DNA of 17,476 nucleotides from DASUPK01 sp033856335 (GTDB taxonomy: Bacteria > Actinomycetota > Thermoleophilia > Solirubrobacterales > 70-9): contig JAWVFG010000177.1 of the NCBI GenBank assembly GCA_033856335.1, positions 1 through 17,476 on the forward strand, written 5' to 3'. Made by a program: the position numbers and the translations under genes. Shown here in pieces: positions 15,151 to 17,476 of the stretch. Each line of letters starts with the position of its first letter. Within the stretch, counting starts at the first letter, position 1. A model generated the notes under the pieces. It saw nothing but the letters and a program-made list of their open reading frames with translations, had not been told where the DNA came from and did no database searches.

Positions 15151-16254
15151 ATGAAGATCAACACGACAAGGCAATCGCTTCTCGACGCGCTCCTGGTCGT
15201 CTCGCGTGCGGTCTCGGCGCGCGCTGCGCTCCAGGCCCTCTCCGGGATCCTGATCACCACCGACGGGGAAGCGCGGCTGCGGGCGACCGACATGGAGCTG
15301 GGCCTCGAGGTCGGCCTCGACGCCGAGATCGAGGGGGCCGGCTCGGTGGTCCTGCCCGGCCGGCTCCTGGTCGAGGTGGCGCGATCGCTTCCCGACGGGC
15401 CCGTCAGCCTCGGCCTGCGGGAGGCCGAGCGCGACATCGAGCTCAGCGCCGGCTCGTCCCGCTTCCATCTCCGCACTCTTCCCGCCGACGACTTTCCGCG
15501 GTTCCCGGAGACGGAGGGCGATCCGGTGGCTCTTCCCGCGGCGCCGCTCCGCGACACCATCAACCGGGTCGCCCGCGCCGCCTCGCGGGACGAAGCCCGC
15601 CCGGTACTGACGGGGGTCCTGGTCACCGTCGAGGGCGATGAGATGACGATGGTCGCCACGGATTCCTACCGCCTCGCGGTCAAGAAGACCAAGCTCGACT
15701 CCTCGGTGCCGGAGCGCCTGGAGGCGAATGTCCCGGCGCGGGCGCTGCGAGAGCTCGCCCGGCTGATCGAGGCGGGCGGTGAGGACTCGCTGAGCGTCTG
15801 GCTGACCCGCAACCAGGCGGTCTTCCGGGTCGGCCCCACCTCGTTGAGCTCCAGGCTGATCGATGGTCAGTTCCCGAACCATTCCCAGCTGCTGCCGGAG
15901 TCCTACGAGCACGAGGTGCGGCTGCCCAGGGCGGACCTGCTCGAGGTGACCAGACGGGTCTCGCAGCTCGCGCAGCGGAATGCCGCGCTTCGGCTCTCTT
16001 TCTCCGAGGGTGAGCTGGTGGTCTCCGCCGAGACACCGGACCTGGGGGATGCCCGCGAGGCCCTGCCGGCGCCTTACTCCGGCGAGCTGCTCGAGATCGG
16101 CTTCAACCCGGAGTTCGTCAGGGACGGGCTCGAGAGCATCGATTCCGATGAGGTTGTCCTCAAGCTGATCTCTCCGCTTCGCCCGGGGCTCCTGGAGCCG
16201 GCACAGGACGATGACTTCAGCTACCTGGTGATGCCCATCCGCCTCAACGTCTGA
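15151..16254 (+). CDS. dnaN: DNA polymerase III beta subunit (sliding clamp)
   Basis: 367 residues, the normal clamp length. DnaN forms the ring that tethers the replicative polymerase to DNA. The start MKINTTRQSLLDALLVVSRA, the LSGILITTDGEARLRATDME strand, DDFPRFPE, VLTGVLVTVEGDEMTMVATD followed by SYRLAVKK, and the C-terminal FSYLVMPIRL are all standard clamp landmarks over three repeated domains. I chose the ATG at 15151. An earlier in-frame TTG at 15067 would code through the candidate origin element and give a non-conserved leader. It precedes recF by four bases and follows dnaA by 80. Confidence 0.97.
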   Translation: MKINTTRQSLLDALLVVSRAVSARAALQALSGILITTDGEARLRATDMELGLEVGLDAEIEGAGSVVLPGRLLVEVARSLPDGPVSLGLREAERDIELSAGSSRFHLRTLPADDFPRFPETEGDPVALPAAPLRDTINRVARAASRDEARPVLTGVLVTVEGDEMTMVATDSYRLAVKKTKLDSSVPERLEANVPARALRELARLIEAGGEDSLSVWLTRNQAVFRVGPTSLSSRLIDGQFPNHSQLLPESYEHEVRLPRADLLEVTRRVSQLAQRNAALRLSFSEGELVVSAETPDLGDAREALPAPYSGELLEIGFNPEFVRDGLESIDSDEVVLKLISPLRPGLLEPAQDDDFSYLVMPIRLNV

Positions 16255-16258
16255 CGCG

Positions 16259-17341
16259 ATGGTCGTCGGCGCAGTCGAGTGCCGCGGATTCCGCAACCTC
16301 GCCGAGACGCGCACGGAGATCGCCGCGAGCATCATCGTCGTGCACGGCCCGAATGGCGCCGGAAAGACGAACCTGCTCGAGGCGGTCTACTTCGGGCTGA
16401 CCGGGCGATCGTTCCGGGCCGGTAACGACCGGGACATGATCCGCCACGGTGAGGAGGGGGCGAGGGTCGAGCTCGACCTGGCCGGTGGAGGCTCCCGACT
16501 GCTGGCGGGGCTCGACCGCTCAGGGGAACGACGGCACCTGCTGGCGGGCAGGCCGCTCGCCGGCGATCCGGACGAGCGCCCTCTGGTGAGCGTCTTCCAT
16601 CCGGACCGCCTCCAGCTGGTGAAGGGCGCCCCCGCTCACCGCCGGGCCCATCTCGACCGGCTCTGCGGCGCGATCTGGCCCGCGCGGGCAGACCTGCGCC
16701 GGCGCTTCGGACGCACGCTGGCCCAGCGCAACGCCCTGGTATCCCGGGTTCGGACCGGCTTCGGTGGCGCGGATTCCCTGCGGTCCTGGGATGAGCGCCT
16801 GGCCGCGGAGGCCGAGCCCTTGATCGCCGCCCGTGCGGACGCCGTCGGCGCGCTGGCCCAGCCCTTCGCCGACCTGGCCGGGCGGCTCGGTCTGCCCGAC
16901 GCCGAGATCACCTACCGGCCGAGGGCCGCGGGCGACCCCGGGGAGCTCGCCGCCGAGCTGGCTCGCCGCCGTAGTGAGGACCTGGGGCGCGCCTACACCT
17001 CGTATGGGCCTCAACTCGACGAGGTGGAGCTCCGGCTCGCCGGCAGGCAACTGCGGCGCTTCGCCTCCCAGGGGCAGCAGCGCCTCGCCCTGCTCTCGCT
17101 CCTCTTCGCGGAGCGTTCGGCGCTGCTCGAAGCGGGGCGGTCCGCGCCCCTGATGCTGCTCGACGACGTGATGAGCGAGCTCGACCCGGCTCACCGCGAG
17201 CTGCTCGTCTCCCTGCTCGGCGACTCCGGGCAGACGATGATCACCGCGACGGAAGCTGCGCAGGTGCCCTCGGCCGGCGCGCTTCGCATCGAGGTGAGCC
17301 GGGGAGCCCTGGCGACGGCTCCCGCGCTGCGAGCGGCATGA
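16259..17341 (+). CDS. recF: DNA replication and repair protein RecF
   Basis: 360 residues. RecF is an SMC-like ATPase that helps load RecA at gaps and stalled forks. Visible are the N-terminal VECRGFRNLAET, Walker A VHGPNGAGKTNLLEA near residue 30, the family motif HPDRLQLVKGAPAHRRAHLD, the ABC signature region SQGQQRLALLSLLFAE, and Walker B PLMLLDDVMSELDP near residue 298. The ATG lies four bases after the dnaN stop, so they are almost certainly co-transcribed. The TGA overlaps the next gene's ATG. Confidence 0.96.
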   Translation: MVVGAVECRGFRNLAETRTEIAASIIVVHGPNGAGKTNLLEAVYFGLTGRSFRAGNDRDMIRHGEEGARVELDLAGGGSRLLAGLDRSGERRHLLAGRPLAGDPDERPLVSVFHPDRLQLVKGAPAHRRAHLDRLCGAIWPARADLRRRFGRTLAQRNALVSRVRTGFGGADSLRSWDERLAAEAEPLIAARADAVGALAQPFADLAGRLGLPDAEITYRPRAAGDPGELAAELARRRSEDLGRAYTSYGPQLDEVELRLAGRQLRRFASQGQQRLALLSLLFAERSALLEAGRSAPLMLLDDVMSELDPAHRELLVSLLGDSGQTMITATEAAQVPSAGALRIEVSRGALATAPALRAA

Positions 17342-17476
17342 CGCGTCGGCGCGCTCCGCGACCGATCGCCGCGGCGGTCGAGGCCGCGCTCGAGCGAGCC
17401 GAGCCGGCGACTCTGCTGGCGGCCGTGCAGAGCGCCTGGCCGAGCGCGGTGGGGGAGGCGGTCGCGCGAGAGGCCA
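17338..17476 (+). CDS. DUF721/DciA-like protein (partial, 3' end outside window)
   Basis: The first 46 residues are present. The ATG forms an ATGA overlap with the recF stop. After a basic, disordered leader (MTRRRAPRPIAAAVEAALER) comes LLAAVQSAWPSAVGEAVARE, the typical W-P-x-V-G opening of DUF721 domains. Proteins of this family include DciA, the helicase operator that helps load DnaB in bacteria lacking DnaC. The position after recF is the usual one in Actinobacteria, where gyrB often follows. Only the N-terminus is visible, so this rests on a short motif plus context. Confidence 0.8.
   Translation, partial: MTRRRAPRPIAAAVEAALERAEPATLLAAVQSAWPSAVGEAVAREA

Noticed and set aside
15076..16335. 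419-residue minus-strand frame opposite dnaN
   Set aside because: Antisense shadow of a clear sliding-clamp gene.

Overview
The window is high-GC DNA (strong G/C bias at third codon positions) covering the dnaA side of a bacterial replication-origin region. The gene order rpmH-rnpA-yidD-yidC-jag-rsmG-parA-parB facing away from dnaA-dnaN-recF-DUF721 is the classical bacterial oriC neighbourhood. GC content, a DUF721/DciA-like gene after recF, a DUF151 nuclease and a secreted protein with a Lys/Arg/His-rich tail suggest a deep-branching actinobacterium. Class Thermoleophilia (Solirubrobacterales-like) is my best guess, by inference only.

Left part, 1-3800, minus strand: a tightly packed set of cell-envelope genes. 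In transcription order these are a small membrane protein (3788-3336), a type I phosphodiesterase/alkaline-phosphatase-fold protein (3306-1771), a GtrA-family membrane protein (1774-1352) and a multi-membrane GT-C/GT87-like glycosyltransferase (1367 to beyond base 1). The last has a signal peptide and a PepSY-like N-terminal region. Overlaps of 4 and 16 bases join the last three. They probably act together on polyprenyl-linked sugars at the outer face of the membrane.

Middle, 3870-9050: divergent from that set, a class I/II PLP aminotransferase and D-alanine-D-alanine ligase (ddl) form a two-gene unit with an ATGA overlap. A DUF151 bifunctional-nuclease-family gene faces ddl and has a perfect TATAAT -10 box. 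Divergent from it lies an SRPBCC-fold protein coupled by a GTGA overlap to a large secreted PKD/Ig-like protein. The reading frame of that protein runs into the antisense of a tRNA-Ile(GAT) gene.

Right part, 8974-17476: on the minus strand rpmH, rnpA, yidD, yidC, jag (khpB), rsmG, parA, parB and tRNA-Ile are separated by 26 bases or less, several with overlaps, and look like one long transcript. It joins ribosome and RNase P biogenesis, membrane insertion, 16S rRNA methylation and chromosome segregation. On the plus strand dnaA, dnaN, recF and a truncated DUF721/DciA-like gene supply initiation, the sliding clamp and recombination/replication functions. The 80-base dnaA-dnaN spacer holds three degenerate DnaA boxes followed by a short GC step and DnaA-trio-like triplets, a plausible origin-unwinding element. 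A degenerate parS-like dyad sits at the rnpA/yidD junction.

No mobile element, CRISPR array or obvious defence system is visible. No stretch longer than 300 bases lacks a gene. Most of the window is conserved housekeeping DNA; the points worth a second look are listed as findings.
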